From: Paraconexibacter algicola | Lineage (GTDB): Bacteria > Actinomycetota > Thermoleophilia > Solirubrobacterales > Solirubrobacteraceae | Direction: 5' to 3' | Length of the DNA stretch: 64,000 bases | Assembly: GCF_003044185.1 (NCBI RefSeq) | Contig: NZ_PYYB01000001.1 | Coordinates: 2,438,978-2,502,977, forward strand | In this document: positions 1-9,555 of the stretch, in pieces | Numbering within the stretch: position 1 is the first letter of the stretch | How the letters are laid out: each line of letters begins with the position of its first letter | Translations under genes and position numbers: made by a program | The notes under the pieces: model-generated | Database searches by the model: none | What the model saw: only the letters and a program-made list of their open reading frames with translations | What the model was told of the DNA's origin: nothing

Positions 1-264
1 GTTGATCGGCCGCTCGTCGGCGAGCATCGCGTTGTAGGCGGCGGCGAACACCTCCTGCAGCACGTCCTCGGCGTCCTCGCGCGAGGACAGCATGTGGCGG
101 CAGAAGGCCAGCAGCCGTGCCTGGTAGCGGCCCACGAGCGCCTCGTACGCGCCCTGGTTGCCGCGGCGGGTGAGCGCGATCAGGCGGTCGTCGCTCTGCA
201 GGCGCAGCAGCGGCGTGGGGCCCCGGAGCCCGGGGGCGTGATCGAGCGTCGTGGAGAAGTCCAT
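1..264 (-). CDS. ECF-type RNA polymerase sigma factor, N-terminal part (cut by window edge)
   Basis: The reverse strand reads open from an ATG at 264 to the window edge, giving 88 residues that begin MDFSTTLDHAPGL. Residues 30-80 match sigma-70 region 2 of ECF factors: a helix with ALVGRYQARLLAFCRHML, then the core-binding motif DAEDVLQEVFAAAYNA at 64-79. Region 4 must lie outside the window. It would direct RNA polymerase to a small set of promoters. It is divergent from the mce operon, separated by about 260 bases, so it could share a control region with it. No anti-sigma gene can be seen. The family call is firm; the regulon is unknown. Confidence 0.85.
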   Translation of the reverse strand, partial: MDFSTTLDHAPGLRGPTPLLRLQSDDRLIALTRRGNQGAYEALVGRYQARLLAFCRHMLSSREDAEDVLQEVFAAAYNAMLADERPIN

Positions 265-528
265 GGACGAGGCGGTCCCAGAAGACCGAACACCAGGGTC
301 GCACGGAAGTTGTCCTGCGCGACAGGGTGCTCTCACGATCCCCTCACGTTCGGGTCGGGAAACCTCGTGGCGAACACCGCAAGTTTCCGCGCACATCGTC
401 GTTGGGTCCCTCAGGAGCCGGTTCGCGCTTGACGGACCGGAACGCGGGGCATTAGCGTGCGCCGCCGTGCCGGGTCTGGGGAGGCCGGGCGGAGCGGGTC
501 GGAGCAGGGAGAGGGAGCGCAGCGAGCA
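265..528. promoter_or_regulatory. Divergent intergenic region with a candidate mce promoter
   Basis: This gap separates the sigma gene from the mce operon. On the + strand TTGACG (429-434) is followed after 16 bases by ATTAGC (451-456), a plausible -35/-10 pair. Transcription from it would start at about 463, downstream of a possible GTG at 457. That supports the later GTG at 529, which also has a purine-rich ribosome site (GGGAGAGGGAG) about 10 bases upstream. Nothing else is recognised. Confidence 0.4.
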
Positions 529-1902
529 GTGCGGCACTCGAGGACCATCGGCAGGGCAGTCGCGCTCGGCGCCGGCGTCGTCGTGCTCGCCGCCGTGGCC
601 GTCGCCCTGCTCGCCGGCGGCGGGTCCGACTACACCGTCACCGCCCGCTTCATCAACGCCGGGCAGCTCGTGAAGGGCAACCTCGTCCAGGTCGCCGGAC
701 GGCCGGTCGGCGAGGTCACCGAGATCGACCTCTCCGACGACGGCCAGGCCGAGGTGACCCTCGCGATCACCGACGACGGCTACGCGCCGCTGCGCCGCGG
801 GACCACCGCGACCGTCCGGCAGGCCTCGCTCTCCGGGGTCGCCAACCGCTACGTCGACCTGCGCCTCGGTCCCGCCGACGGCGCCGAGGTCGCCGACGGG
901 GCCGTCCTGCGGACCGACGAGACCACCACCGCCGTCGACCTCGACCAGCTCTTCGACACCTTCGACGCCGACACCCGCAAGGGCCTGCAGCGCGTCGTCC
1001 AGGGCTTCGGCACCAGCAACGAGGGCCGCAGCCGCGAGATCAACCGCGGCTTTCTCTACCTCAACCCCTCGCTGGCCGCGTCCAGCCGCCTGTTCAGCGA
1101 GCTGAACCGCGACACCCCGTTCCTGCGCCGCTTCGTCGTCGACAGCAGCCGGCTCGTCACCGACCTCGCCGACCGCCGCGACGACCTCGCCGGCCTCGTC
1201 GACCGCCTCGCGGTCACCACCCGGGCGATCGGCAGCCGCAAGACCGAGCTGCGCGACGCGATCGGGCAGCTGCCCGACTTCATGCGGCGCTCCAACACGA
1301 CGTTCGTGAACCTCCGCCAGGCGCTCGACGACCTCGCGCCGCTCGTCGACGAGAGCACGCCGGTCGCCCGCAAGCTGCGGCCGTTCCTCGCCGAGCTGCG
1401 CCCGCTCGCCCGCGACGCCCGCCCGACGCTGCGCGACCTCAGCCGCCTGCTGCGCCGCGACGGCGCCGGCAACGACCTGATCGAGCTGACGCGCGCCGCG
1501 ATCCCGCTCGACGCGGCCGCCACCCGCGACACGCAGCGCAACGGCGCGACCCGGCAGGGTGCGTTCCCCGCCACCGTCGACGCGCTGAAGGTCGCCACCC
1601 CCGAGCTCGCCTACGCCCGCCCGTACGCGCCCGAGCTGACCGGCTGGTTCGACGACTTCGGGCACTCCGGCATCTACGACGCGCTCGGCGGCGCCAGCCG
1701 CGCCGCCCTGCACGTCAACGCGTTCACGCTCGTCGGGGGCCAGCTGCAGCCGATCCCGCCCGAGTTGCGCCAGCAGGCCTTCGCCGCCGGCGCGCAGACG
1801 CGGCAGCTCAACCGCTGCCCCGGCTCGATCGAGCGCGGCGCGGTCTGGAAGCCCACGCCCGACTACAACTGCGACGAGACGATGGTGCCCCCGGGGCCAT
1901 GA
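529..1902 (+). CDS. Mce/MlaD family protein, first of six
   Basis: About 457 residues: one N-terminal membrane anchor (roughly residues 10-29, AVALGAGVVVLAAVAVALL) followed by the MlaD/Mce beta-barrel domain (residues 35-115) and a long helical region rich in LVDRLA/LRDL-type heptads. Mce proteins form hexameric rings and tubes that move lipids or sterols across the cell envelope. The GTG at 529 is preferred over a GTG at 457 because it has a ribosome site and lies after the candidate promoter. The stop overlaps the next start by 4 bases (ATGA). In canonical mce operons two yrbE permease genes come first; here a sigma factor gene lies upstream instead. Substrate unknown. Confidence 0.85.
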   Translation: MRHSRTIGRAVALGAGVVVLAAVAVALLAGGGSDYTVTARFINAGQLVKGNLVQVAGRPVGEVTEIDLSDDGQAEVTLAITDDGYAPLRRGTTATVRQASLSGVANRYVDLRLGPADGAEVADGAVLRTDETTTAVDLDQLFDTFDADTRKGLQRVVQGFGTSNEGRSREINRGFLYLNPSLAASSRLFSELNRDTPFLRRFVVDSSRLVTDLADRRDDLAGLVDRLAVTTRAIGSRKTELRDAIGQLPDFMRRSNTTFVNLRQALDDLAPLVDESTPVARKLRPFLAELRPLARDARPTLRDLSRLLRRDGAGNDLIELTRAAIPLDAAATRDTQRNGATRQGAFPATVDALKVATPELAYARPYAPELTGWFDDFGHSGIYDALGGASRAALHVNAFTLVGGQLQPIPPELRQQAFAAGAQTRQLNRCPGSIERGAVWKPTPDYNCDETMVPPGP

Positions 1903-3491
1903 GGCGCATCGCGGCCATCCTCCTCGTCTGCTGCGCCGGTGCGCTCGCGCTCCTCGCCACCGGTGCCGGTGACGGCGACGCCCCCGACACGCGCTCCTAC
2001 AGCGCGGTGCTCGACAACGCCTTCGGGCTCGTCGAGGGCGGCGACCTGAAGATCGCCGGCGTGCGCGCCGGCAAGATCACCGACCTGCGGCTGGACCTGC
2101 GCACCAACCGCGCGGTCGTCGACTTCGACGTCACCGAGAACGGCTTCGGCTCACTGCGCACCGACGTGCGCTGCGAGGCCCGCCCGCAGTCGCTCATCGG
2201 CGAGTACTTCCTCGACTGCCTCCCGGGCACCGCGCCGCGGGAGCTGCCGGTCAGGTCGACGATCCCCGTCGAGCGGACCACCTCGACGATCGCCGGCGAC
2301 CTCGTCAACAACGTGCTGCGCCGGCCGTACCGGGAGCGCCTCGCGATCATCCTCGGCGAGCTCGGCGCCGGGGTGGCGGGCAACGGCGAGAACCTCAACG
2401 CGGCGATCCGCCGGGCCAGCCCCGCGCTGCGCCAGACCAACCGCGTCCTGCGGACGCTCGCCGGCCAGAACCGGATCCTCGCCGACCTCGTCGTCAACGC
2501 CGACGAGGTCCTCACCGACCTCGCCGCCAACCGCGACGACGTCGGCCGCTTCGTCACCGAGGCGGGGGAGACCGCCACCGCGTCCGCCGAACGCCGCGAC
2601 GACATCGCCGCCGGGCTGCGCAAGCTCCCGGGCTTCCTCGCGCAGCTCGAGCCGACGATGGCCGCGCTCGGCCGCACCGCCGACGCGCAGACCCCGGCGC
2701 TGCGCAACCTCCAGGCCTCGGCCGGCCAGCTCGAGCGCCTGCTCGACAACCTCGGGCCGCTCGCCCAGGCGTCCCGGCCCGCGGTCCGCAGCCTCGCCGC
2801 GGCCGCCGTCCCCGGCCGCGAGGCGGTCCTCTCCGCGCGCCCGTCCGTGCGGCAGCTGTCGACGTTCACCGATACCGCTCCCGAGGTCGGCACGAACCTC
2901 CGCTTCGTCCTCGAGCACCTCAACGACCGCGACAAGGCCGTCGAGGACGACCCGCGCAGCCCCGGCGGCAAGGGCTACACCGGCTTCGAGGCGCTGCTGC
3001 AGTACGTCTACGACCAGGTCCTCTCGGTCAACATCTACGACCAGAACGCGCACGTCCTGAACATCTCGGCGATCCCGCCGACCGACCCGTGCGCCAACTA
3101 CGCCGACGTCAAGCGCGCGAAGGACCCCGCGACCAAGGACTGCCAGAGCGCCCTGGGCCCCAACCAGCCCGGCATCAACTTCGTCGACCCCAGCGCCGGC
3201 GACGCGCCCGCCCTCGCGCAGGTGCGCAAGCGCACCGACGGCCAGCAGGCCCCCGCGCCGGGCGAGACCGTCCCCGCGCACAGCCTGCCGAGCACCGACC
3301 AGGCCCCGGCGCCCGCGCCCGCCCAGACCCCGCAGACGCCGCTGCTGCCGGGCCTGCCGAAGATCGAGCTGCCGCCGCTGCCCGGCCTGCCCGGCCTCAC
3401 CATCGGCGGCGGCCGGACCGACGGCCTGCTCGGCCGCGCGCAGACGCCGCAGGCACGCACCGCCCTCCTCGACTACCTCCTGGGCCGATGA
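1899..3491 (+). CDS. Mce/MlaD family protein, second of six
   Basis: 530 residues with an N-terminal hydrophobic segment (AAILLVCCAGALALLATGAG, residues 4-23) that can act as signal or anchor. The MlaD domain follows (SAVLDNAFGLVEGGDLKIAG, about residues 34-110), then a long helical part. The C-terminus is rich in Pro/Ala (about residues 445-505), a tail seen in some actinobacterial Mce proteins that extends beyond the helical tube. The start and stop overlap the neighbours by 4 bases, so all six genes are probably translated from one mRNA. The expected role is one ring of a hetero-hexameric lipid transporter. Confidence 0.85.
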   Translation: MRRIAAILLVCCAGALALLATGAGDGDAPDTRSYSAVLDNAFGLVEGGDLKIAGVRAGKITDLRLDLRTNRAVVDFDVTENGFGSLRTDVRCEARPQSLIGEYFLDCLPGTAPRELPVRSTIPVERTTSTIAGDLVNNVLRRPYRERLAIILGELGAGVAGNGENLNAAIRRASPALRQTNRVLRTLAGQNRILADLVVNADEVLTDLAANRDDVGRFVTEAGETATASAERRDDIAAGLRKLPGFLAQLEPTMAALGRTADAQTPALRNLQASAGQLERLLDNLGPLAQASRPAVRSLAAAAVPGREAVLSARPSVRQLSTFTDTAPEVGTNLRFVLEHLNDRDKAVEDDPRSPGGKGYTGFEALLQYVYDQVLSVNIYDQNAHVLNISAIPPTDPCANYADVKRAKDPATKDCQSALGPNQPGINFVDPSAGDAPALAQVRKRTDGQQAPAPGETVPAHSLPSTDQAPAPAPAQTPQTPLLPGLPKIELPPLPGLPGLTIGGGRTDGLLGRAQTPQARTALLDYLLGR

Positions 3492-5110
3492 CCCCGCGCC
3501 GGCGCAACCGCTCCTCGATCGTCGCGAACCCCGTCCTCGTCGGGGCCGTCACCACGCTCATCGTCGTCGTCGCCGTGTTCCTCGCCTACAACGCGAACAA
3601 CGGCCTGCCGTTCGTGCCGACCCGCGCGCTGGAGGTCCAGCTCCCCAACGGCGCGAACCTCGTGCCCGGCAACGAGGTCCGCTCGGGCGGCTTCCGCGTC
3701 GGCGTCGTCGAGGAGATGGAGCCGGTCGCGCTCCCCGGCGGCCGCACCGGCGCGCTGCTGCGGCTGAAGCTCGACGAGAAGCTCGGCGCGGTCCCGGTCG
3801 ACTCCACCGTCGTCGTGCGGCCGCGCTCCGCGCTGGGCCTGAAGTACGTGGAGCTGACCCTCGGCCGCAGCGCCCGCACGATCGCCGACGGCGGCACGCT
3901 GCCCGCCAGCCAGTCGTCCGCCTCGACCGAGCTCGACGAGGTCCTCAGCACCTTCGACGAGCCGACCCGCGCCGCCAGCCAGGTGAACCTCGAGGAGTTC
4001 GGGGACGCGTTCACGGGACGGGGCGCCGGGCTCAACGAGACGATCCGCATCGCCCCTGAGCTGCTCGGCCGCCTCGAGCGCGTCGCGGGCAACCTCGCCG
4101 ACCCGCGCAGCCGCCTGCCGCGCCTCTTCGCCGAGCTGGGTGACGCCGCCCGCGTCGTGGCCCCGCTGTCGGCGGTCAACGCGCAGACGTTCACGTTCCT
4201 CGCCAACACCTTCGAGGCGATCGGCCGCGATCCGCAGGCGCTGAAGGAGACGATCACGAAGTCGGTCGGCACGCTCGAGGTCGGCACCCGCTCGCTGCGC
4301 GCCCAGCGGCCGTTCCTCGTGCGGTTCGCCGGCCTCTCCGAGGACCTCGACGCGGCGAGCGCCGAGCTACGCGCGTCGCTGCCGACGATCAACCGCGCCG
4401 TCGAGACCGGCACCCCGGTGCTGCGCCGCTCCGTGCCGCTGAACGAGGACCTCGGGGCCACGATGGTCGCCCTGCGCGACCTCGCGCGCACCCCGACCAC
4501 GCTCGGTGCGCTGCGCGGCCTCACCGCCACCGTGCAGACACTGAACCCGACGCTGCGGTTCCTCGGCCCGTACGTGACCGTCTGCAACAGCTGGAACGTG
4601 TTCTGGACCTTCGCCGCCGAGCACCTCAGCTCCCCGACCGCCACCGGCGGCCAGCAGCGCGCGCTGCTCAACCAGGCCCCGCAGAACCTCCCGGGCGGCG
4701 ACGGCGTCGGCCAGATGGGCGCCAACGAGTTCGCGCACGGCAAGGAGAGCCCCGAGCCCGGCTCGACCAAGACCTACCTGCACAACGCGTTCTTCGGCCC
4801 GGCGATCACGAAGGACGGCCTGGCCAACTGCGGCACCGGTCAGCAGGGCTACGCCCAGAGCCAGAACCCGTACCGCGACCGCACGATCCCCGGGGACCCG
4901 TACCGCGACGTGTTCGTCGACACGCCCGACGTCGACGACGTCCCGCGCGTCGGCCCGAGCTACGCGAAGTACAACCGCGAGGGCCGCGGCATCGCGCTCA
5001 ACCCCGACCGGGTGCCCACCGGGCAGACCTTCAGCTACCGCCCGGACGGCCGCGGCGTCGACGTGCCGCGCGCGAAGCCCGAGAAGGCCGCGGGGGTGCC
5101 GGCCAAGTGA
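3488..5110 (+). CDS. Mce/MlaD family protein, third of six
   Basis: 540 residues starting MTPRRRNRSS with a membrane anchor at about residues 13-33 (NPVLVGAVTTLIVVVAVFLA). The MlaD domain (LEVQLPNGANLVPGNEVRSG, about 44-120) precedes heptad-rich helices. The C-terminal 150 residues contain Asn, Gly and Tyr-rich sequence and two Cys, as is common in Mce C-termini exposed in the envelope. The ATG overlaps the preceding TGA. Function is as for its neighbours, a subunit of an Mce lipid-transfer assembly. Confidence 0.85.
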   Translation: MTPRRRNRSSIVANPVLVGAVTTLIVVVAVFLAYNANNGLPFVPTRALEVQLPNGANLVPGNEVRSGGFRVGVVEEMEPVALPGGRTGALLRLKLDEKLGAVPVDSTVVVRPRSALGLKYVELTLGRSARTIADGGTLPASQSSASTELDEVLSTFDEPTRAASQVNLEEFGDAFTGRGAGLNETIRIAPELLGRLERVAGNLADPRSRLPRLFAELGDAARVVAPLSAVNAQTFTFLANTFEAIGRDPQALKETITKSVGTLEVGTRSLRAQRPFLVRFAGLSEDLDAASAELRASLPTINRAVETGTPVLRRSVPLNEDLGATMVALRDLARTPTTLGALRGLTATVQTLNPTLRFLGPYVTVCNSWNVFWTFAAEHLSSPTATGGQQRALLNQAPQNLPGGDGVGQMGANEFAHGKESPEPGSTKTYLHNAFFGPAITKDGLANCGTGQQGYAQSQNPYRDRTIPGDPYRDVFVDTPDVDDVPRVGPSYAKYNREGRGIALNPDRVPTGQTFSYRPDGRGVDVPRAKPEKAAGVPAK

Positions 5111-6681
5111 GACGCAACCAGCCGCCGCGCCTGAGCTACTTCGCCACCGGCCTGCTCGTCCTGGCGCTCGTCGGGATCGGCACCTACCTGGGCTTCAGCA
5201 AGGACATCCCGCTGGTCAACCAGCCCTACGAGGTCCGGGCCGTGTTCTCCAGCGCGAACAACATCCGCACGAACTCGCCGGTGCGCGTGGCGGGCGTCAA
5301 CGTCGGCAAGGTCACCGCGATCGAGCGCGTGCGGCCCGGGGCGGAGGCGGCGCGCGTCGTCATGGCGATCGAGCGCAAGGGCCTGCCGCTGCACACCGAC
5401 GCGCGGATGACGATCCGGCCGCGGATCTTCCTCGAGGGCAACTTCTTCGTCGACGTGAAGCCCGGGTCCCCGTCGGCTCCGGAGCTCCGGGACGGCGACA
5501 CGATCCCGATCAACCAGACCGCGACGCCCGTGCAGCTCGACCAGATCCTCACGGCGCTGCAGGACGACACCCGCGAGGACCTCCGCTCGCTCCTGCAGCA
5601 GCTCGGCGACGGCTTCGCCGACGGCGGCGCCGCCGCGAACAACCGCACCACCCGGTGGTGGGAGCCCGCCTACCGGGACTCGGCGATCGTCAACGACGCG
5701 ACGCTCGGACAGGCCCAGCGAGACCTCAGCGACTACGTCCGCGACGCCGGCGCCACCGCCGCCGCCCTCGACGCGGACCGCGACGCGCTCAAGTCGCTGA
5801 TCACCGACTTCAACGGCACCGCGCGGGCGTTCGCCGCCCGCGACACGGCGCTGCAGCAGGCGGTCGCCGAGCTGCCGCGCACCCTGCGCGCCGCGCTCCC
5901 CGCGTTCGCCGCGCTCAACCGCGCGTTCCCGCCGCTGCGGCGCTTCATCGCCGACGCCCGCCCGGGCGTGCGGTCCTCCGGGCCCGCGCTCGACGCCGGC
6001 CTGCCGTTCGTGCGGCAGGTCCGCGGGCTCGTGCAGCCCGCCGAGCTGCGCGGCCTGAGCGCCGACCTGCGGACGGTCGTCCCGTCGCTGACGCGGCTGT
6101 CGCAGCGCACCGTCCCGCTGCTAGCCCAGACCGCGCTCGCCTCGAGCTGCCAGAACGAGGTCATCCTGCCCTGGTCCAAGGACACCATCCAGGACAAGGA
6201 CTTCCCCGCGGTCGGCCCGGTCTTCCAGGACTCGCTCAAGGCGCTGCCGGGCCTGGCGGGCGAGAGCCGCTCGGGCGACGCCAACGGCCAGTGGTTCCGC
6301 GTCCTGGTGTCCGGCGGCAGCTACGTCACCCCGCTCGGGCAGGGCCAGCTGCTGCTCACCGACACGCCCGTCGGCGGCGTCAACCCGATGCCGCCCACCG
6401 GCGGCCGCTCGCCGCTGCGCGCCGACGTGCCCTGCGAGACGCAGGAGGCGCCCGACCTGCGCTCGACCCCCGGCCGGCTGCAGAGCCGCAAGGTCACCGT
6501 CCCCGCGTCCGGGCCCGGCCGCGAGCTCTACGACCGCTACGTCGCGAAGGCCGTGAAGAGCCTGCGCGGCGAGGCGAAGGCCCGCAAGCTGCCGCTCACC
6601 GTCACCGCCCGCGAGGCGACCACCGAGACCATCGCGAAGGTCCGCGCCGCCGCGCAGCGGGCCCGGAAGGGCGGACGATGA
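5107..6681 (+). CDS. Mce/MlaD family protein, fourth of six
   Basis: 524 residues starting at a GTG that overlaps the previous TGA. The anchor is at about residues 12-28 (FATGLLVLALVGIGTYL), and the MlaD domain at about 38-118 includes VRVAGVNVGKVTAIE, the typical G-V/I-x-V-G-x-V loop of the barrel. The helical region follows and the C-terminus is basic (ends RAAAQRARKGGR). Part of the same overlapping operon; one subunit of the envelope-spanning lipid transporter. Confidence 0.85.
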   Translation: MRRNQPPRLSYFATGLLVLALVGIGTYLGFSKDIPLVNQPYEVRAVFSSANNIRTNSPVRVAGVNVGKVTAIERVRPGAEAARVVMAIERKGLPLHTDARMTIRPRIFLEGNFFVDVKPGSPSAPELRDGDTIPINQTATPVQLDQILTALQDDTREDLRSLLQQLGDGFADGGAAANNRTTRWWEPAYRDSAIVNDATLGQAQRDLSDYVRDAGATAAALDADRDALKSLITDFNGTARAFAARDTALQQAVAELPRTLRAALPAFAALNRAFPPLRRFIADARPGVRSSGPALDAGLPFVRQVRGLVQPAELRGLSADLRTVVPSLTRLSQRTVPLLAQTALASSCQNEVILPWSKDTIQDKDFPAVGPVFQDSLKALPGLAGESRSGDANGQWFRVLVSGGSYVTPLGQGQLLLTDTPVGGVNPMPPTGGRSPLRADVPCETQEAPDLRSTPGRLQSRKVTVPASGPGRELYDRYVAKAVKSLRGEAKARKLPLTVTAREATTETIAKVRAAAQRARKGGR

Positions 6682-8000
6682 AGCGCGCGATCCGCAAGTC
6701 GTTCAAGGACTTCGCCGCGGTCATCGGCCTGATGGTCATCGCGGCCGTCGTCGGCGGCTACATCCTCAGCCAGCAGCGGCTGCGCTTCCCGCTCGTCGAG
6801 GACGCGCCGTTCACGCTGAAGGCCGAGTTCTCCACCGCGCAGGCCGTGACCCCCGGCCAGGGGCAGACCGTCCGCGTCTCCGGGGTGCGCATCGGCGACA
6901 TCGGCAAGGTCGAGCTGCGTGACGGCGTCGCCGTCGTCTCGATGGACATCGACCAGCAGTACCGCGAGGTCGTCCACACCGACGCGAAGGCGCTGCTGCG
7001 GCCCAAGACCGGGCTGAAGGACATGTTCATCGAGCTCGACCCGGGCAGCCGCTCCGCCCCGGTCGCGCGCGAGGGCTGGACGATGCCGGTCGCCAACACG
7101 CTCCCGGACGTCAACCCGGACGAGATCTTCGCCGCGCTGGACGCCGACACCCGCGACTACCTCACGCTGCTGGTCGACGGCGCGGGCAAGGGGCTGGCCG
7201 ACCGCGGCGACGACCTGCGCGAGGTCTTCCGTCGCTTCGAGCCGACCCACCGCGACCTCGCGAAGGTCACGGGCCTCGTCGCACAGCGCGACGAGCACCT
7301 GCGGCGGCTCGTCAACCGGCTCGCGCGCCTCAACGGCGCGCTCGCCGACAAGGACGACGAGCTCACCCGCCTGGTCTCCTCCAGCGCCTCGGTCCTGCGC
7401 GCGTTCTCCAGCGAGCAGGCCGGGATCACACAGGCGGTCGGACGCCTGCCCGGCACGCTGCGGCAGACCACCGCGACGCTCGGGAAGGTGCAGCGGCTCG
7501 CCGACACGCTCGGTCCGGCGACCACCGCGCTGCGACCCGCCGTCCGCCGGCTCGACGACGCCAACCGCGCGGTCGCCCCGTTCGTGACCGAGGCGGCGCC
7601 GCTGCTGCGCACCCGTGTGCGGCCGTTCGTGCGGGCCGCGCGCCCCACGGTCGCCGACCTGGCGGTGCCCGCCCGGCGCCTGGCCGAGACGACCCCCGAC
7701 CTGACCCGCGCGTTCACGGCCCTGAACGCGCTGCTGAACCTCGCCGCCTACAACCAGAACGGCAAGGAGGGCCCGGGCGTCAAGGACCGCGACGAGGGCT
7801 ACCTGTTCTGGGCGGCGTGGCTGCAGCACGTCGGCAACGCCCTGTTCTCCACCGGGGACGCCAACGGCCCGTTCCGCCCGGTGTCGGTCGGCGGCAGCTG
7901 CGGCACGATCTCGCAGGTCGCGAACTCCACGCCGCTGCTCGGCATGGTCCTCGCGCCGGTCCTCGCCGATCCGACCGTCTGCAAGGGCGTCCTGGGGTGA
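6678..8000 (+). CDS. Mce/MlaD family protein, fifth of six
   Basis: 440 residues. The anchor is at about residues 11-30 (FAAVIGLMVIAAVVGGYILS), then the MlaD domain with TVRVSGVRIGDIGKVEL (about 60-76) and TGLKDMFIELDPG, the two most typical strands of the fold. A long helical segment and a short C-terminal domain with two Cys follow. The ATG overlaps the upstream TGA. The gap to the next gene is only 7 bases. Confidence 0.85.
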   Translation: MKRAIRKSFKDFAAVIGLMVIAAVVGGYILSQQRLRFPLVEDAPFTLKAEFSTAQAVTPGQGQTVRVSGVRIGDIGKVELRDGVAVVSMDIDQQYREVVHTDAKALLRPKTGLKDMFIELDPGSRSAPVAREGWTMPVANTLPDVNPDEIFAALDADTRDYLTLLVDGAGKGLADRGDDLREVFRRFEPTHRDLAKVTGLVAQRDEHLRRLVNRLARLNGALADKDDELTRLVSSSASVLRAFSSEQAGITQAVGRLPGTLRQTTATLGKVQRLADTLGPATTALRPAVRRLDDANRAVAPFVTEAAPLLRTRVRPFVRAARPTVADLAVPARRLAETTPDLTRAFTALNALLNLAAYNQNGKEGPGVKDRDEGYLFWAAWLQHVGNALFSTGDANGPFRPVSVGGSCGTISQVANSTPLLGMVLAPVLADPTVCKGVLG

Positions 8001-8007
8001 TGCGCGC

Positions 8008-9468
8008 GTGGTGAAGCAGGCACCGACCTTCGGCCGCCTCATGACGATGGTGCTGTTCGCGCTGTCGTGCTTCGGGCTGCTCCTGTTCCTCTGGGTGAGC
8101 TTCGGCGGCTCGACGCCGCTGAAGCCCGAGGGCTACCGCTTCCGGGTCGCGCTCCCGGAGGCCACCCAGCTGGGCCTCGAGGCGGACGTACGCACCGCGG
8201 GGGTCTCGATCGGCAAGGTCCGCAAGAAGGACATCGACGTCGCCGGGCACCCCAACGCGACCGTCGCGACCGTCGAGGTCGACCCGCGGTTCGCGCCGAT
8301 CGCCTCCGACGCGCGCGTCGTGCTGCGCCAGAAGACGCTGCTCGGGGAGACCTACCTGGAGATCACCCCCGGCACGCGCCGTGCGCCGCGCGTGCCCGAG
8401 GGGGGCTGGCTGCCCGACGCACAGGTGCAGGACAGCACCCAGCTCGACGAGATCTTCGACGCCCTGGACCCGAAGACCCGCCAGGCGTTCAAGACCTGGC
8501 AGCAGGACCTCGCCGGCGGGGCGGCGGGCCGCGGACGCGACCTCAACGACGCGCTCGGCAACCTGCCCGCGTTCGCCGCGGACGCCGACGACGTGCTCGG
8601 GGTGCTGGACACCCAGGCCGGGGTCGTGCGGCGCCTCGTGCGCAACACCGGCGTCGTGTTCGGCGCGCTGACCGAGCGCGAGGACCAGCTCGCGACCCTG
8701 ATCCGCTCGAGCAACGACGTGTTCTCGGCCACGAGCGCCCAGCAGGAGGCGCTGGCCACGAGCTTCCGGATCTTCCCGACGTTCCTGGACGAGTCCAAGG
8801 CGACCTTCGCGCGCCTGGAGCGGTTCGCCGACGACACCGGACCGCTGGTGCGCGAGCTGGCGCCCGCCCTGCGCGACCTGCGGCCGGCCGTCGCGGACCT
8901 GCGCGCCGCGAGCCCCGACCTCGAGCGCTTCTTCCGGGACCTGTCGCCGCTCATCACCGTCGCGCGGCGCGGCCTGCCTGCGACGCGCAACGTCCTCGCC
9001 GGGACCACGCCGCTGCTCGGCGAGCTGCAGCCGTTCCTGGAGGAGCTCAACCCGATCCTCGAGTGGCTCGAGTACCACCAGATCACGATCGGGGACTTCA
9101 TCTCCAACGGGGCGGGCGCGCTCGCGGACACGATCCCGACGCGCAACGCGTTCGAGCGCGGCCACTACCTGCGGCAGCTCGGCCCCGTCGGCGCCGAGAC
9201 CGCGGCGATGTACACGACGCGGCCGCCGGCCTCGCGCGGCAACGCGTACCTGAACCCGGGCGCGATCCAGGGGATCGAGCGCGGCAAGCGGATGATCTTC
9301 GGGAACTTCGACTGCGCGAACACCGGCAAGGGCGGTGACGGCACCTACCAGACGAAGGTGCCCGACACGAACGACATGCCGTCCTGCTGGGTGCAGCCCG
9401 CCCCGCAGGTGCCCGCGGGCAACACCCGCAAGTACCCGCGGATCGTCAAGGCCGACTACTCGCGCTGA
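8008..9468 (+). CDS. Mce/MlaD family protein, sixth of six
   Basis: 486 residues from a GTG with a GGGGTGA ribosome site 9 bases upstream. The anchor is at about residues 11-30 (MTMVLFALSCFGLLLFLWVS), then the MlaD domain (VRTAGVSIGKVRKKDI; KTLLGETYLEITPG) and helical region. This is the last gene of the operon and is followed by a hairpin terminator candidate. The set of six matches the mceA-F arrangement, but which paralogue corresponds to which letter cannot be settled from sequence inspection alone. Confidence 0.85.
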   Translation: MVKQAPTFGRLMTMVLFALSCFGLLLFLWVSFGGSTPLKPEGYRFRVALPEATQLGLEADVRTAGVSIGKVRKKDIDVAGHPNATVATVEVDPRFAPIASDARVVLRQKTLLGETYLEITPGTRRAPRVPEGGWLPDAQVQDSTQLDEIFDALDPKTRQAFKTWQQDLAGGAAGRGRDLNDALGNLPAFAADADDVLGVLDTQAGVVRRLVRNTGVVFGALTEREDQLATLIRSSNDVFSATSAQQEALATSFRIFPTFLDESKATFARLERFADDTGPLVRELAPALRDLRPAVADLRAASPDLERFFRDLSPLITVARRGLPATRNVLAGTTPLLGELQPFLEELNPILEWLEYHQITIGDFISNGAGALADTIPTRNAFERGHYLRQLGPVGAETAAMYTTRPPASRGNAYLNPGAIQGIERGKRMIFGNFDCANTGKGGDGTYQTKVPDTNDMPSCWVQPAPQVPAGNTRKYPRIVKADYSR

Positions 9469-9500
9469 GCGCGGCCCGCGCGGGACCCCGCCGACGACAA

Positions 9501-9522
9501 CGGCCGCCGGGGTGGGCGGCCG
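9501..9522. terminator. Hairpin between convergent mce operon and HxlR gene
   Basis: CGGCCGCC and GGCGGCCG form a perfect 8-bp stem around a GGGGTG loop. It lies 32 bases after the mce stop and 33 bases before the stop of the convergent HxlR gene. There is no T-tract, which is usual in GC-rich actinobacteria, so it may work as a bidirectional terminator. Confidence 0.5.
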
Positions 9523-9555
9523 CTCTGGACGTGTCGGATGGGGCGGGGGGAGGGG

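Noticed and set aside
6537-8042. Long reverse-strand open frame (about 500 codons) opposite the mce genes
   Set aside because: Antisense reading of GC-rich coding DNA; composition is Arg/Gly/Ala-rich without any family motif, while the + strand encodes clear Mce proteins.
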